This document shows positions 32,774-44,924 of a stretch of DNA of 64,000 nucleotides, in pieces; within the stretch, counting starts at the first letter, position 1; every line of letters begins with the position of its first letter. The stretch covers positions 1 to 64,000 of the forward strand of contig JAVBXY010000038.1 in the NCBI GenBank assembly GCA_030824275.1, given 5' to 3'. Source of the stretch: Rhodocyclaceae bacterium (GTDB taxonomy: Bacteria; Pseudomonadota; Gammaproteobacteria; Burkholderiales; Rhodocyclaceae). The position numbers and the translations under genes were made by a program. Under the pieces are notes generated by a model. That model was not told where the DNA came from, did no database searches, and worked only from the letters and a program-made list of their open reading frames with translations.

Positions 32774-35700
32774 TGACTTCATCGACCGCCAACGCACGAT
32801 CCAGTTTGCCATTTCGTTCGTTCAACACCCGTATCGCGACAGCCATCGTTGCCTTTGGTCTGCTGTTTGCCCTTGTGACGGCTGCCGTTCGCCTCTACGA
32901 TGCTCAGCGCGACGAGCAGGCGCAGTTGATGCAACAGTTGGATGCGGCGGCGGAAAGCCACCGCGACAGCCTCGGCAGGGCGCTGTGGGACGTGGATCAG
33001 GCGCAGGTAAATGCCTTGCTGGCGGACCTGAACAAGCTGCCGGGGGTCGTGGCGGTCGAATTGACCACTGCCATGGGCAAGGAATACCTGCTGCAAAAGT
33101 CTGATGCAGTCTTCGCCAAGGGGTCACCGGATCGCCGTGTGACATTGCAGGCGAGCGGAACGGCAAAGACCGTTCTCGGCGAGCTTTGGCTGTATGGTGA
33201 CAAGGCACAGTCCCGGCAGCGTCTCGGTCGGATTGCCGTCGAGATATTGATCACCCAGGCCATTCAGGTGCTGGTACTGATTGCCCTGCTGCTGTACCTG
33301 AGTTCGCGTTTCCTGATGCGGCATGTACGTGATCTCGATCAACACCTGGGTGAACTGACCCCGGAAAACCTGGACCGTCCCTTCGCCCTGCGGCGTTGGG
33401 CTGGGGCTACACAGGATGAGCTGGACCGGTTGGCGGCGAGTGTGAATGCCTTGCAGGAGCAATTGCGCGAACATCGCTCCAGCCTGAGCGCCGAGTTGGC
33501 GGCCATGACCGCCGAACTGCAACGGGCCGGCGACTGGGAATCGCTGGCGCGGACCTTCTTTTCCAATATTTCCAGAATTCTTGACTTGGGACAGGGCAGC
33601 CTGTATCGGGTAGCGGAAGCCCAGGAACGTCTGTTGCTGTGCGGCGGCTATGCCCGTCTGGCCGATGCATCTCCCGATGCCGAGATCGCCTTCGGCGAAG
33701 GCCTGGTCGGACAATGTGCCCTGGATGGGCACATGCTCGTCATCAGCAACCCGCCGGAAGGCTATCTCCGTATCGATAGTGCTACGACCACAGCCTCTCC
33801 TCGCGCGATTGCCTTGCTCCCTATCGTTAGTAACCGAAAACTGCTCGGCGTACTCGAGCTGGCTTCACCCAGTCTGGCATTCGAGGGCAAGGAGCTGGCG
33901 CCGCTTGACGATCTGCTGCCGGTTCTCGCCATGTGCATGGAGATTATCGGTCGAGCCGAGCAAACGCAGCGTCTGCTCGATGCTACCCAGCAGCAGGCGG
34001 CGGAACTGGAATCCCAGCAGGGACGTATTCAAATCATGCTTTCCGAGCAGTCGGCCATCTTCGATAACGCGCCGATGGGCATCGTCTACTCGGCGGGCAC
34101 GGTACTCCTGCGTGCGAATACGGAAGTAGGGCGCATCTTCGGCTGCAACCCGCAAGATCTGGTCGGCAAGCCTGCGACCGTTCTTTGTCGATCCCCTGAA
34201 GATTTCATGACCATGTATGCCCAGGCCAAGCCGCAACTGGATGCCACTGGACATGTACGACTCGAATGGGAACTGGCTCGCGCCGATGGTTCGCCATTCT
34301 GGGCACAGCTTTCCGCCCAGCGATTGGTGGGGGAAGATCCGCCGGCCTCGATCTGGGTGGTCGAGGACATCAGCGAGCGCAAGCGCATGGAACGCGAGAT
34401 GCAGGAAAACGAAGCACGCTTGCGCCGTATCCTCGAAAACAGTCCAGCCGGCGTCTCGATCAATACCATCGAGGGGCAGCGGGTGTTCTCCAACCACCGC
34501 CAGGCCGAACTCCTCGGGGTATCGCCGGAGGCGCTGGCGAAAAGCAGTACCACCGAATTCTGGCGCTTTCCGAATGAGCGCGAGGAGTTCGTTGCCCGCT
34601 TGCGCAACGAAGGCGTGGTCACCGATTTCCAGGCGGACTTCGTGCGAGCCGACGGTACGCCGATTACCGTGCTGCTCAGTTCGAGCATGGCAGAGTTCGG
34701 CACGGATCGTCATCTGGTGACCTGGATCTATGACATCACCGAACGCCAGAAGGCGGAGGATGCCGCCCGCGTTGCCAGTGCCGAGCAGACGGCCATTTTC
34801 GAGGCGGCCACCCTGGGCATCGCTTTCATCAAGGACCGGGTCATCATTCGCGCCAACAGTCAGCTCGACCGCCTGTTTGGTTGTACCGCTGGTGAATTGG
34901 TCGGACAGCCGACGCGCGTCTGGTATCCCGACGAAGCATCCTATGAGCTGGGCGGCAAGGCTGTGTATGAGGCCCTGTTGCGGGGGGAACTCAGCCAACG
35001 CGAACAGGAACTGGTGCGCAAGGATGGCTCCCGTTTCTGGTGCCGATTGAGCGGACGCGCCGTCGATGCGACGGACCTGTCCCGTGGCACGGTGTGGATG
35101 CTGGAGGACGTGACCGAGGCGCGGGCAGCCAATCTGGCCCTGGCGCAGGCCAAGGAGATCGCGGAGGATGCCGCCAGGACCAAGAGCGATTTCCTCGCCA
35201 ACATGAGCCACGAGATCCGCACGCCGATGAACGCCATCATCGGCATGGCCCACCTGGCGCTCAAGACCGACATGACGCCGCGCCAGCGCGACTACGTCAA
35301 GAAAATCCAGAACAGCGGCCAGCACCTGCTGGGCATCATCAACGACATCCTCGACTTCTCGAAGATCGAAGCCGGCAAGCTGAACGTCGAGCATCTGGAT
35401 TTCGAACTCGACAAGCTGCTCGATAACGTCGCCAATCTGGTCAGCGAAAAGACCTCGGCCAAGGGGCTGGAACTGGTGTTCGACGTTGCGCCGGATGTGC
35501 CGCGCCATCTGGTCGGCGATTCCCTGCGCATGGGGCAAGTGTTGATCAACTACGCCAACAATGCGGTGAAGTTCACCGAACAAGGAGAGATCGATATCCT
35601 CTTCCGCGTCCGCGAACGCAGCGAAAAGGATGTTCTGCTCTATTGTGCGGTCAAGGATACGGGCATCGGTCTGACGCCCGAACAGCAGGGGCGACTGTTC

Positions 35701-37074
35701 CAGAGTTTCTCGCAGGCCGACAGCTCGACGACGCGGAAATACGGTGGCACTGGCCTGGGCCTCTCGATCTCCAAGAAGCTGGCCGAACTCATGGGCGGCG
35801 AAGTCGGCGTCGAGAGCGTGCATGGCGAGGGGAGCACCTTCTGGTTCACCGCCCGGCTCGGCATCGGTACTGCCAAGGCCCGCGCCCTGATCCCCGATCC
35901 CGATCTGCGCGGCCGGCGCGTGCTGGTGGTCGATGACAATGAAAGCGCCCGTCTGGTGATGAACGACCTGCTGACCGGCATGACCTTTCAGGTGCAAGAA
36001 GTCGGCTCTGGCAGCACGGCGATAGATATCGTGAAAGAGAAGGCTGGCACGCCGGAGGCCTTCGAGATTGTTTTCCTTGATTGGCAGATGCCGGTCATGG
36101 ATGGCATCGAGACCGCTCGCCAGATTCAGTCGCTGGGGCTAGCCAAGTCGCCGCATCTGGTCATGGTGACGGCCTATGGACGCGAGGAGGTGCTGAAGGA
36201 AGCCGGCAACGCGGGCATTGAAGACGTGCTGATCAAGCCGGTAAACGCTTCGCTGCTGTTCGACACGGCGATGCGCGTGCTGGGTGCCGATGTGTCGGAC
36301 CGGCGCAGTGCCGGCGAGGCGCCCTCATTGCTGCTGGAAGAGATGGCGGCGATCAAGGGCGCGCGCATCCTGCTGGTCGAGGACAACGACCTGAACCAGG
36401 AAGTCGCCAGTGAAATTCTGCGGGATGCCGGCTTTGTCGTCGAGATTGCCGACAATGGTCAGATCGCTGTAGATATGGTCATCAAGAACGCTGGCGAGCC
36501 GTGGGACATCATCCTGATGGACATGCAGATGCCGGTCATGGATGGCGTCACGGCCACCATGGAAATTCGCAAGCATGCGGAGTTCCAGGCGCTGCCCATC
36601 GTCGCCATGACGGCCAATGCCATGCAGCAGGACAAGGACAGATGCATCGCTGCCGGCATGGTGGATTTCGTCACCAAGCCGATCCAGCCCGATGAGCTGT
36701 GGACGGCCCTGCGTCGCTGGGTAAAGCCCAGGCACACCCTGACGGCGCCTGTTGAAGCCGCAGGCGCCGTGTCGCCAGAGCCGACTTTCCGCGTGAAGGT
36801 TCCCGCCAAAAAGAAAGCCGATAAGACACCTGCTGTGAATGGTGCCATCGATCCCGGCAAGCTCAAGCAGGTATGTACCGAGCTTGTCGCACTATTGGCC
36901 GATGACGACGCTGAGGCCGGCGACCTGCTGGACAACAATTCCGACATGCTGCATGCCGCTTTTCCTCAGGAGTACCGGGCTATCGATAACGCTATCAAGA
37001 GCTTCGACTTCGAGCTGGCATTAAGCAAGCTCAAGGATGCCGCCGCAAAGGCTGGCGTAGAGGTGGCGAAATGA
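32773..37074 (+). CDS. Hybrid sensor histidine kinase with GAF, three PAS and two receivers
   Basis: 1433 residues. TM1 about 20-41, a periplasmic part of about 115 residues, TM2 about 159-178, HAMP-like linker, GAF about 255-395 (GEGLVGQC, C315), PAS about 430-540, 545-660 and 670-785, HisKA with H813 ([12 protein letters not shown]), HATPase_c about 905-1030 (GTGLGLSIS), receivers with D1103 and D1250, and a C-terminal helical domain (about 1360-1433) shared with the kinase at 38651. There is no Hpt domain, so phosphotransfer beyond the receivers needs a partner. Start overlaps the binding protein stop by one base; end overlaps the next gene by four. Confidence 0.94.
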   Translation: MTSSTANARSSLPFRSFNTRIATAIVAFGLLFALVTAAVRLYDAQRDEQAQLMQQLDAAAESHRDSLGRALWDVDQAQVNALLADLNKLPGVVAVELTTAMGKEYLLQKSDAVFAKGSPDRRVTLQASGTAKTVLGELWLYGDKAQSRQRLGRIAVEILITQAIQVLVLIALLLYLSSRFLMRHVRDLDQHLGELTPENLDRPFALRRWAGATQDELDRLAASVNALQEQLREHRSSLSAELAAMTAELQRAGDWESLARTFFSNISRILDLGQGSLYRVAEAQERLLLCGGYARLADASPDAEIAFGEGLVGQCALDGHMLVISNPPEGYLRIDSATTTASPRAIALLPIVSNRKLLGVLELASPSLAFEGKELAPLDDLLPVLAMCMEIIGRAEQTQRLLDATQQQAAELESQQGRIQIMLSEQSAIFDNAPMGIVYSAGTVLLRANTEVGRIFGCNPQDLVGKPATVLCRSPEDFMTMYAQAKPQLDATGHVRLEWELARADGSPFWAQLSAQRLVGEDPPASIWVVEDISERKRMEREMQENEARLRRILENSPAGVSINTIEGQRVFSNHRQAELLGVSPEALAKSSTTEFWRFPNEREEFVARLRNEGVVTDFQADFVRADGTPITVLLSSSMAEFGTDRHLVTWIYDITERQKAEDAARVASAEQTAIFEAATLGIAFIKDRVIIRANSQLDRLFGCTAGELVGQPTRVWYPDEASYELGGKAVYEALLRGELSQREQELVRKDGSRFWCRLSGRAVDATDLSRGTVWMLEDVTEARAANLALAQAKEIAEDAARTKSDFLANMSHEIRTPMNAIIGMAHLALKTDMTPRQRDYVKKIQNSGQHLLGIINDILDFSKIEAGKLNVEHLDFELDKLLDNVANLVSEKTSAKGLELVFDVAPDVPRHLVGDSLRMGQVLINYANNAVKFTEQGEIDILFRVRERSEKDVLLYCAVKDTGIGLTPEQQGRLFQSFSQADSSTTRKYGGTGLGLSISKKLAELMGGEVGVESVHGEGSTFWFTARLGIGTAKARALIPDPDLRGRRVLVVDDNESARLVMNDLLTGMTFQVQEVGSGSTAIDIVKEKAGTPEAFEIVFLDWQMPVMDGIETARQIQSLGLAKSPHLVMVTAYGREEVLKEAGNAGIEDVLIKPVNASLLFDTAMRVLGADVSDRRSAGEAPSLLLEEMAAIKGARILLVEDNDLNQEVASEILRDAGFVVEIADNGQIAVDMVIKNAGEPWDIILMDMQMPVMDGVTATMEIRKHAEFQALPIVAMTANAMQQDKDRCIAAGMVDFVTKPIQPDELWTALRRWVKPRHTLTAPVEAAGAVSPEPTFRVKVPAKKKADKTPAVNGAIDPGKLKQVCTELVALLADDDAEAGDLLDNNSDMLHAAFPQEYRAIDNAIKSFDFELALSKLKDAAAKAGVEVAK
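36767..36789 (-). repeat. Decayed interspersed repeat copy in a kinase linker
   Basis: 19 of 23 bases match in reverse orientation. It encodes SPEPTF in the linker between the second receiver and the C-terminal domain, the same place at which the sister kinase carries repeat-Hpt-repeat. Confidence 0.55.
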
Positions 37075-38654
37075 ATGCGATGGCGAAATTCGTGGTTGAG
37101 CGCAAGTTGCTGGCCTGGGCACTGGCGATCCTGGTGGCCTGTCTTGTCGGCTGGATGGGCAGCTGGCAGATACTGGACATGCGCGAGCATGAGCGCCTGG
37201 ATCATCTGCGCACACAAACCGAGCGTCGCAGCATCGAGATCATGTCGCAGACCCTGAACGGCAACCTGATGGGCGCGGTGGCGGTGCTTGGGTTGATCGA
37301 TCCGGCGATCAAGCAGGAGGCGCTGGGTCGGTCGAGCGCCAATAGCCAGAAGGTGCTGCCCACACTGGAAAGCATCGCCAGATCCTACGATGCCGATGGT
37401 GTTTTCATCGTGGCCGAAAATGGGGTCATCGCATCCTCCTGGGATAGTGCAGGCAAGCCGTCGACGAATCTGAACGTCAAGTTTCGGCCCTATTACCAGA
37501 TGGCGATGCAGGGCATGGACAACGTCTATGCTGCTGTTAGTCTGGCGCGGGGGGATCGTTCGCTGTATTTCAGTGCACCGGTGTTCAGCGAAACCACCAA
37601 TGGCACGCAGGCCATCGGTGCCGTGGTGGCCAGAACCAATCTTTTCAAGGTTGACAACCTGCTGCGCGGCAAGACTGACTTGACACTCCTGCTTTCACCG
37701 CAAGGTGTTGTGTTCGGCAGCAGCGACAAGAAGTGGATCGGGGCCATGGCTGGAAAGCCGGCGCCGGACCGCTTGAAGGCCATTCGTGACCTCAAGCAGT
37801 TCGGCAACATGTTCGATGGCAAGGAGCCGATCGTGCTGCCCATGTCCGTCGAGGACGGGCTGCGTGACTACGAAGGCAAGCACTTTGCTGTGGCCACTGC
37901 GAAAGTTCAATGGAACGATCCCTTCGGCGATTGGACGCTGGTCATGTTTGAAGACCTCGACCGGACAATATCCTCACGGGAATACAGGGGCATCGGTGCG
38001 CTCATGGCGCTGGCCGTGCTGTTGATCGGCATTCTGCTGCTCCATATCCTGAAGAGCCACTACCGTCAGTCGCTCGCCAGCCAGCAGCTGGAAGCGTTTG
38101 CTCGTGCTCAGGAAGCCAGCGCGGCGGACAAGACGCGCATTGCGGCGGCCACGGTACGACTTCAGCGAGCGAACAATCTGACGGCCTTGATCCAGGTATT
38201 CCTGCAGGAGGCTCATTTCCAGTACGGCATATTGCAGGGCGTTGTGTATCTCCGCGATGCCGAACATCCGGAGCGTTTTCGCCTGGCTGGCAGTTACGCC
38301 TGTGGCGAAGTACCTGCGGAAACGCTGGAAATGGGAGAGGGCTTACTCGGTCAGTGTGCGGTCGAGCGTAAAACACAGTGCATTGCATTGGTGCCCGATG
38401 GCTTTGCGACGATACGTTCCGGCCTTGGTGAAGCCCTTCCGTGCGAGGTGCTGTTGATTCCCGTGGCCATGCAGGACAACCTGCTGGGCGTGGTCGAAGT
38501 CGCGCTGCTGCGGGCGCTGACCGATGCCGAGCAGGCGACTTTCGAGGAATTAACCGGTCTGCTGGCCATGAACATTGAAATCGTCAGTGCGTACATGAAT
38601 ACAGAGCAGACCCGCATTTCCCCGGAATCTGCTGCCGAGGAGTTGCCGACATGA
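37071..38654 (+). CDS. Cache-GAF membrane protein without output domain
   Basis: 527 residues. TM1 about 12-33, a periplasmic Cache domain (about 40-300: [44 protein letters not shown]), TM2 about 306-326, coiled coil, GAF about 370-510 with MGEGLLGQC (C429). The protein ends shortly after the GAF domain: no kinase, cyclase, receiver or methyl-accepting part. It is linked by ATGA overlaps to the kinases on both sides, so I infer that it forms a sensor complex with one of them, perhaps through the coiled coil. No characterised homolog known to me. Confidence 0.88.
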   Translation: MNAMAKFVVERKLLAWALAILVACLVGWMGSWQILDMREHERLDHLRTQTERRSIEIMSQTLNGNLMGAVAVLGLIDPAIKQEALGRSSANSQKVLPTLESIARSYDADGVFIVAENGVIASSWDSAGKPSTNLNVKFRPYYQMAMQGMDNVYAAVSLARGDRSLYFSAPVFSETTNGTQAIGAVVARTNLFKVDNLLRGKTDLTLLLSPQGVVFGSSDKKWIGAMAGKPAPDRLKAIRDLKQFGNMFDGKEPIVLPMSVEDGLRDYEGKHFAVATAKVQWNDPFGDWTLVMFEDLDRTISSREYRGIGALMALAVLLIGILLLHILKSHYRQSLASQQLEAFARAQEASAADKTRIAAATVRLQRANNLTALIQVFLQEAHFQYGILQGVVYLRDAEHPERFRLAGSYACGEVPAETLEMGEGLLGQCAVERKTQCIALVPDGFATIRSGLGEALPCEVLLIPVAMQDNLLGVVEVALLRALTDAEQATFEELTGLLAMNIEIVSAYMNTEQTRISPESAAEELPT

Positions 38655-41600
38655 GAGGACTGCTTACCCAGCTGGAGAAGCGCACTCTTGGCACCAAAAT
38701 GGCCATAGGCTTCGTCACCCTGCTCGTCATTCTGGTTGGCATGGGTGCCGAAAACATATACAGCCAGGCCAATCAGAGTGCCACCATCAAGTCTTTGCAC
38801 CAACGGGGCATCAATGCGCTGGTCAATGTCAAGAACATGCAAGTCAGCTATGCGCAGATCGGGCGCACCTTGCGCCAGGCGATCATCGCCCCCAGCCAGG
38901 CTGACAGGGATGAGGCGCTCAGGCAGTTGACCAAGGCACGTGGCGAGCTCGCCCGGAACCTGGAAGAACTTCGCCAGCGGCCTACCCGCGAATCTTCGCG
39001 AAAATTGCTGGCGCAAGTGGAAGAGCGACTCTCTGTATATTTGCATTCGGTGGATTCGGCGCTCGCCTTGCTGAACCAGAATCGCACCACCGAAGCCCTG
39101 TCTCTGGTGGCGACAGCAGCCTTTCAGAAGGCGGGGGCCGAGGCCAATGCCTTACTGGAGAAGGGATCGGCAGTCGGTGAGGAAAACATTCTCAGACTGT
39201 CCCAGGAGGCTGAGTCGGAGGCAAAGAATAGCCTGCGACTGACGGTTGCATTGACGCTGGCCGGCATGCTGATTGGATTGGTTGCGGCTTTGCTGGTTAC
39301 TCGGTCAGTCCGTGCGCCGCTCTATCGCATCCGGGATTCCGTCAATCAGTTAGCCGAAGGCAAGCTCGATCAGCCCGTTCCCTGCATCGACTATCACAAC
39401 GAAATCGGTGAACTGGCGCGCGACATCGAGGTACTCCGCATGGAGGCCCGGCAGATGGAGATTCAGCGCTGGATGAAAAGCAACATCGCGGAAATATCCG
39501 GCGAGCTGCAACAGGTGACCAGCTTTACCGAACTGTCGCAGAAGTTTCTTTCCCGCCTGGCGCCTCTGGTCAAGTTGGGGCACGGGGTGTTCTATATCTA
39601 TGAGGAAGACCATAAGCGTCTGCGTCTGCTGGGCAGTTATGCCTATCGGGAGCGCAAGAACCTCGATCAGTATTTCTCCCTCGGCCAGGGGTTGGTGGGC
39701 CAATGCGGCATGGAGATGGCCCCGATCATCATTACCGAGCCGCCGGAAGACTATGTACGCATCGGCTCCAGCTTGGGCGAAGGCGTGCCACGCTCGATTG
39801 CCGTGCTGCCGGTCATTCGCAACGACCGCCTGCTTGCCGTTCTGGAGTTGGCCACCTTTGACCATTTCGGCGAGAACGAACAGGCGCTGCTTGATAGCTT
39901 GATGCCCATACTTGCGATGAGCCTGGAAATTCTCGAACGCAATGCCAAGACCCAGCAGCTCCTGGTGGAAACCCAGCGCCAGGCTGAAAACATGGAGAAG
40001 CAGGCGGCGCGGCTGGAAGAGCAGACGGTGGAGATGGAGGCGCAGCAGCAGGAGATCAAGGCTGCCGAGGAGCGCAGCCGCCTGATCCTTGGATCGGTCA
40101 AGGACGGTATTGTCGGGTTGGACAACCACGGCGTGATGACCTTCGCCAATTCGGCGGCCTATGAGATGCTGGGTTACGCGGAGGATGAGTTTGTCGGCAA
40201 GGCGATGCATGCGCTGGTGCATCACACCTATCCCGACGGGCGGGCCTTCCCGCGAGAAGAATGTGCGATGTATTGCACCTCGCAGGACGGCGAGCCACGT
40301 ACCGTCGATGCCGAGGTGCTGTGGTGCAAGGATGGCAGTTCTATTCCTGTCGAGTATTCGACCACGCCGGTTTTCAAAAATGGCGTGCTGGTCGGCACCG
40401 TTGTCGTCTATCGCGACATCGCTGAGCGTCAGGCGGCACAAAAGGCCATCGCACAGGAACGCGAACGCTTGCAGGGCATCCTCGACAAGAGTCCGATCTG
40501 TGTGTCGATCACCGCGCTGGATGGCAAGGCGCTTTTTGCCAATCCCGTCGCCATACAGCAGTTCGGCCTGAAGGTCGGTGATCATGTTCAGTCGGCCTAC
40601 GTCAATCCGGAAGACCGGGCAGCCCTGCATGGACAGATCAAGGCGAAGGGCATAGTCGAGGATTACGAGATCGCCTTTTACGATGCGTCGCACCGGCCGC
40701 GAACCATGCTGCTGACGGCGATGATCATTCAGTATGACGACCAGCCTGCACTGATGAGCTGGCAGATCGACATAACCGAGCGCAAGAAGTCCGAGGACGA
40801 GGTCAAGCATGTCAATTTCCTCAACGACCAGGCACTGGGCCTGACGAAGGCCGGCTACTGGCATGTACCGTTGGATGGTTCCGGTTGGTACAACTCGTCC
40901 AAGCGTGCGGCCGACATCTTCGGCGATATCCCCAACGCGGACTACCGCTATCGTGTGGCGGAGGATTGGTTCGTCAATGTCGAGGCGGGCGATCCGGAAT
41001 ATGCCAAGGCTACCGGCCAGAGCTTTCAGGATGCTATTGAAGGCAAGATACCCGCCTACGATTCGATGTACGCCTACAAGCGGCCGGTCGACGGCAAGGT
41101 GGTGTGGATTCATGCCTACGGCACGGTGGCAAAGGATGCCGAGGGGAAGCCAACCGATATGTATGGCGTGACGCAGGACATCACCGAATACGTGATGGCT
41201 CAGCAGGAGCTGGCCAAAGCCAAGGAAATTGCCGAGGAAGCCACCAAGACAAAGAGCGATTTCCTCGCCAACATGAGCCACGAAATCCGCACGCCGATGA
41301 ATGCCATCATTGGCATGTCGCACTTGGCCCTGCAAACAAAGCTCGACAAGAAACAGAAGAACTACATCGAGAAAGTCCATCGCGCCGGCGAGAACCTGCT
41401 CGGCATCATCAACGACATCCTCGACTTCTCGAAGATCGAAGCCGGCAAGATGTCGATGGAGCAAGCGGACTTCCGGCTGGAAGACGTGATGGATCATCTG
41501 GCCAACCTGGTCGGTCTGAAAGCCGAGGACAAAGGGCTGGAACTGCTGTTCAACATTGCGCCGAACATGCCCACCGCCCTGATCGGCGATTCCCTGCGTC

Positions 41601-43477
41601 TGGGACAGATACTGATCAACCTCGGCAACAACGCGGTGAAATTCACCGACAAGGGCGAGATCATCGTCGGTGGCGAAGTGGTCACGCAGACCGATACGGA
41701 AGCGGAGTTGCACTTCTGGGTCAGGGATTCCGGCATCGGCATGACGCCGGAGCAGTGCGGCAAGATGTTCCAGAGCTTCAGTCAGGCCGACGCCTCGACC
41801 ACGCGCAAGTATGGTGGCACCGGGCTGGGGCTGGCCATCTCGAAGAATCTGGTCGAGATGATGAATGGCAAGATCTGGGTGGAAAGCGAGGCGGGCAAGG
41901 GCTCGACCTTCCATTTCCATGCCCGCGTTGGCCTGCAAAAAGATCCCATGCCGCGCCGCATGTTCCGCGCTGACGAACTGCTCGGCGTGCGCGTACTGGT
42001 GGTGGATGACAATGCCTCGGCACGGGAGATCCTCGCCAGCATGGCCAGGAATTTCGGTCTGGAAGTCGATGTGGCCTGGGACGGCCAGAATGCCTTGCAG
42101 ATGATCGCCGAGTCCGAGGAAAAGGAATTGCCCTACGACCTGGTGCTGATGGACTGGAAGATGCCCGGACTGGATGGCGTCGAGACTGTCCAGCGCTTGC
42201 AGGAAAACGGTCATGCCCGGACTCCGGCCGTGATCATGGTGACAGCCTATGGGCGCGAAGAGGCGCTCGGTAATGCCGAATCCCGTGGCGTGGCGCTGAA
42301 ATCGGTGCTGACCAAGCCGGTGACCCAATCCACCCTGCTGGAAGCCATCGGTGAGGCCTTGGACAAGGGCTTCGTCACCGAGACGCGGGCCGAAGAGAAG
42401 GCCGACAGCTACGCGGAGTCGATGGCGGCACTGAAGGGTGCTCGTGTCCTGCTGGCCGAGGACAACGAGATGAACCAGGAACTGGCCATGGAGCTTCTCG
42501 GTCAGGCCGGCATGGAGGTCGTGCTGGCCAACAATGGCCAGGAGGCCGTGGATATCCTGACCAGGGATGGACGTTTCGACGGCGTGCTGATGGACTGCCA
42601 GATGCCGGTCATGGATGGCTATACGGCCACCCGTGAAATTCGCAAGAACCCTGCCTTCGCCAAGCTGCCGATCATCGCCATGACCGCCAACGCCATGGCC
42701 GGCGACAAGGAAAAGGTCATCGAGGCCGGCATGTGGGATCACATCGCCAAGCCGCTCAATGTCGGCGAGATGTTCGCCACCATCGCCAAGTGGATAAAGC
42801 CCGCCGCCGTTGAAAAAGTCGGCGCTGGCGGGACGGCAACGGCGGCAACTGCATCGGCGTCGCCGGCAACGGCGGTCGGCGGTCTGCCGCCGCTGCCTGG
42901 CATCGATATCAAGGCGGGCATGGCCACCTGCACCAACAAGGAATCGCTCTACACGCGCATGCTGATCAAGTTCCGCGACAGCCAGGGCAAGTTCGCTGAA
43001 TTGTTCACGGCGGCGAAGCTCGATCCCGATCCCGAGGCGACCACGCGTGCGGCCCATACACTCAAGGGCACCGCCGGCAATATCGGCGCCAAGGGCCTCC
43101 AGGCAGCGGCGGCCGAACTGGAACACGCTTGCAAGGAAAAGTTGGCAGCGGAGCAGATCGAAGCCTTGTTGCAAAAGGCGCTCGACGAGCTGGCCGTCAT
43201 CCTGCCCGGACTTCAAAAAGTCGGCGCTGGCGGGACGGCGGTGCCGGCTGCATCCGCCCCGGCGGCGATCCCGGACGCGCAAGTCAAGGTAGCCCTGGAA
43301 CGGATCAAGGCCTTGCTGGAGGAGAGTGATTCTGATGCCGGCGACGTATTGGACGAACTGCTCGACAAGCTCGGCGCATCGCCGCTTGCCCATAGTCTGA
43401 AACCCGTTGCGGCGGCTATCGAGAATTTCGACTTCGACACCGCCCTGGAAAAGCTCAAGGACATCGCCATTCCATGA
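38651..43477 (+). CDS. Hybrid sensor histidine kinase with 4HB, HAMP, GAF, PAS, two receivers and Hpt
   Basis: 1608 residues. TM1 about 16-34, a chemoreceptor-type four-helix bundle ([11 protein letters not shown]), TM2 about 198-217, HAMP, GAF about 285-430 (GQGLVGQC, C352), coiled coil, PAS about 470-595, 605-710 and 725-845, HisKA with H877, HATPase_c about 970-1095, receivers with D1168 and D1315, Hpt about 1410-1520 with H1469 ([14 protein letters not shown]), and a C-terminal helical domain shared with the first kinase. A full His-Asp-His relay is thus in one chain. The peptide KVGAGGTA occurs at 1389-1396 and 1523-1530, on both sides of the Hpt, encoded by identical repeat copies. ATGA overlaps at both ends. 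Confidence 0.95.
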   Translation: MRGLLTQLEKRTLGTKMAIGFVTLLVILVGMGAENIYSQANQSATIKSLHQRGINALVNVKNMQVSYAQIGRTLRQAIIAPSQADRDEALRQLTKARGELARNLEELRQRPTRESSRKLLAQVEERLSVYLHSVDSALALLNQNRTTEALSLVATAAFQKAGAEANALLEKGSAVGEENILRLSQEAESEAKNSLRLTVALTLAGMLIGLVAALLVTRSVRAPLYRIRDSVNQLAEGKLDQPVPCIDYHNEIGELARDIEVLRMEARQMEIQRWMKSNIAEISGELQQVTSFTELSQKFLSRLAPLVKLGHGVFYIYEEDHKRLRLLGSYAYRERKNLDQYFSLGQGLVGQCGMEMAPIIITEPPEDYVRIGSSLGEGVPRSIAVLPVIRNDRLLAVLELATFDHFGENEQALLDSLMPILAMSLEILERNAKTQQLLVETQRQAENMEKQAARLEEQTVEMEAQQQEIKAAEERSRLILGSVKDGIVGLDNHGVMTFANSAAYEMLGYAEDEFVGKAMHALVHHTYPDGRAFPREECAMYCTSQDGEPRTVDAEVLWCKDGSSIPVEYSTTPVFKNGVLVGTVVVYRDIAERQAAQKAIAQERERLQGILDKSPICVSITALDGKALFANPVAIQQFGLKVGDHVQSAYVNPEDRAALHGQIKAKGIVEDYEIAFYDASHRPRTMLLTAMIIQYDDQPALMSWQIDITERKKSEDEVKHVNFLNDQALGLTKAGYWHVPLDGSGWYNSSKRAADIFGDIPNADYRYRVAEDWFVNVEAGDPEYAKATGQSFQDAIEGKIPAYDSMYAYKRPVDGKVVWIHAYGTVAKDAEGKPTDMYGVTQDITEYVMAQQELAKAKEIAEEATKTKSDFLANMSHEIRTPMNAIIGMSHLALQTKLDKKQKNYIEKVHRAGENLLGIINDILDFSKIEAGKMSMEQADFRLEDVMDHLANLVGLKAEDKGLELLFNIAPNMPTALIGDSLRLGQILINLGNNAVKFTDKGEIIVGGEVVTQTDTEAELHFWVRDSGIGMTPEQCGKMFQSFSQADASTTRKYGGTGLGLAISKNLVEMMNGKIWVESEAGKGSTFHFHARVGLQKDPMPRRMFRADELLGVRVLVVDDNASAREILASMARNFGLEVDVAWDGQNALQMIAESEEKELPYDLVLMDWKMPGLDGVETVQRLQENGHARTPAVIMVTAYGREEALGNAESRGVALKSVLTKPVTQSTLLEAIGEALDKGFVTETRAEEKADSYAESMAALKGARVLLAEDNEMNQELAMELLGQAGMEVVLANNGQEAVDILTRDGRFDGVLMDCQMPVMDGYTATREIRKNPAFAKLPIIAMTANAMAGDKEKVIEAGMWDHIAKPLNVGEMFATIAKWIKPAAVEKVGAGGTATAATASASPATAVGGLPPLPGIDIKAGMATCTNKESLYTRMLIKFRDSQGKFAELFTAAKLDPDPEATTRAAHTLKGTAGNIGAKGLQAAAAELEHACKEKLAAEQIEALLQKALDELAVILPGLQKVGAGGTAVPAASAPAAIPDAQVKVALERIKALLEESDSDAGDVLDELLDKLGASPLAHSLKPVAAAIENFDFDTALEKLKDIAIP
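42814..42836 (+). repeat. Interspersed repeat copy before the Hpt domain
   Basis: All 23 bases match the consensus. Read in frame it gives KVGAGGT in the receiver-Hpt linker. The identity with the copy at 43216 extends one base to each side (25 bp). Confidence 0.92.
43216..43238 (+). repeat. Interspersed repeat copy after the Hpt domain
   Basis: All 23 bases match; same orientation and same reading frame as the copy 402 bp (134 codons) upstream. Confidence 0.92.
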
Positions 43478-44904
43478 TGCCCAGCGCGGGGACGGCTATG
43501 TATGTTGCTGGAGTCGGTGCCTCGGCGGGCGGTCTGGAGGCCATGCTGCCGATGTTTGCCCGCGTGCGGCCGACAGGGCGCATTGCCTTCGTGGTTGCGC
43601 AGCACATGGCGAAGGATGGCCACGACGAACTGGTGGTGCGCCTGATCGGCCGTGAATCCGTCCTGCCCGTGCTGCTGGCAAAGCAGGGTGTGCGCTTGCA
43701 GGCGGATACGGTGTATGTGATTCCCTCGGGCAAGGACGGCCGTGTGCAGGGCGATGCGCTGAACCTTTCCGAGCCGGCTGCTGAACATTTGTCCACCCCG
43801 TCGGTGAACGCCTTGTTCAAATCGATTGCCGATTCCGGGCATGGCAAGGCCATCGGTATCGTACTGTCGGGCACGGGTTCCGATGGTGCTGCGGGTTGTC
43901 GTGCGATTCGTGCGGAGGGCGGGCTGACTCTGGCGCAGGACCCGTTGGAAGCCAAGTTTGATGGCATGCCTACTGCCGCCATCGAGACGCAAGCCATCGA
44001 TCACGTATTGCCGGTGGGCGACATCGGCTCGACTCTGGCCCGCTTGTTCCCTGGCGCGGCTACCGCAGGAGCGAACGCTGCGCTACCGCAGGACGACGCA
44101 GGGATTTCGGTGCAGGACAGCCGGGAACTTGCGCAGATCATTCGCCAGGTGCATCAGGCGACCGGCATCGATTTTTCCAGTTACAAGGAAGAAACGCTGC
44201 TGCGCCGGCTGGAAAAGCGCAAGGCCACCTTGGGCGTGCCCTCGGCCGAGGCTTATCAGGCATATATCCGTCGCCAGCCCGAGGAGTTGAATGCGATACA
44301 GCACCTTTTCCTCGTCTCGGTTTCGTCGTTTTTTCGTGATCGCGAGTCCTTCAAGGTACTGAAGATGTCACTGGCGAAACTCGTGGCGGGCAAGCCTGCT
44401 ACGGAGCCGATCCGTGTCTGGGTTCCCGGTTGCGCGTCCGGTGAAGAGCCCTATACGCTGGCGATCCTGCTTCGGGAACTCCGTGCCGCCCATCCGATTG
44501 AAATTTTCGCCTCCGACCTCAACCCCGACGCATTGGCGCTGGCCCGCGAAGGCGTCTATCGCCAAACGGCCTTCAAGGAAATGGACGTCGATTTGCGTGA
44601 CCGCCACTTCATGCCCAAGGGGCAGCATTTCGAAATCACGCCCGAACTCAAGGCCAGTGTGCGTTTCGAGCAACGGGACGTACTCGGTGGTGCGCCGCCG
44701 CCCAATCTGGATCTGGTCAGTTGTCGCAATCTGCTGATCTACATGAAGTCGGACTTGCAGGATCAACTCATCAAGCAGTTCCATCTTGCCCTGCGCTCAC
44801 AGGGACTGTTGTTCATCGGCCAGTCGGAATCGCTCAGCTTTGTCGGCAATTCGCTGTTCGTTCCCATCGATCATTACCATCGCCTGTTCCGTCGGCGACA
44901 CTGA
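43474..44904 (+). CDS. CheB methylesterase - CheR methyltransferase fusion
   Basis: 476 residues. CheB domain about 9-190 with the catalytic triad S17 (GASAGG), H44 (AQHM) and D137 (GTGSDGA); CheR domain about 215-476 with the SAM-binding motif [16 protein letters not shown] and SCRNLLIYM. CheB would remove and CheR add methyl groups on glutamates of chemoreceptors. There is no receiver in front of CheB and no PAS or kinase behind CheR, unlike the large CheB-CheR-PAS hybrid proteins. The linker (about 190-210) is Ala-rich and encoded by the 12-bp direct repeats at 44059-44093. ATGA overlap with the kinase upstream. Its methylation target is not evident within the operon. Confidence 0.94.
   Translation: MMPSAGTAMYVAGVGASAGGLEAMLPMFARVRPTGRIAFVVAQHMAKDGHDELVVRLIGRESVLPVLLAKQGVRLQADTVYVIPSGKDGRVQGDALNLSEPAAEHLSTPSVNALFKSIADSGHGKAIGIVLSGTGSDGAAGCRAIRAEGGLTLAQDPLEAKFDGMPTAAIETQAIDHVLPVGDIGSTLARLFPGAATAGANAALPQDDAGISVQDSRELAQIIRQVHQATGIDFSSYKEETLLRRLEKRKATLGVPSAEAYQAYIRRQPEELNAIQHLFLVSVSSFFRDRESFKVLKMSLAKLVAGKPATEPIRVWVPGCASGEEPYTLAILLRELRAAHPIEIFASDLNPDALALAREGVYRQTAFKEMDVDLRDRHFMPKGQHFEITPELKASVRFEQRDVLGGAPPPNLDLVSCRNLLIYMKSDLQDQLIKQFHLALRSQGLLFIGQSESLSFVGNSLFVPIDHYHRLFRRRH
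44059..44093 (+). repeat. 12-bp direct repeats in the CheB-CheR linker
   Basis: GCTACCGCAGGA at 44059-44070 and 44082-44093; eleven of the bases occur again at 48420-48430 in the linker between the two receivers of the last operon gene. Confidence 0.7.
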
Positions 44905-44924
44905 TTCATTTCGAGGAAACACTC

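Noticed and set aside
39350..43393. A 1347-codon minus-strand open frame opposite the large hybrid kinase.
   Set aside because: Same type of artefact: no domain, no ribosome site, low-complexity composition, antisense to a certain gene.
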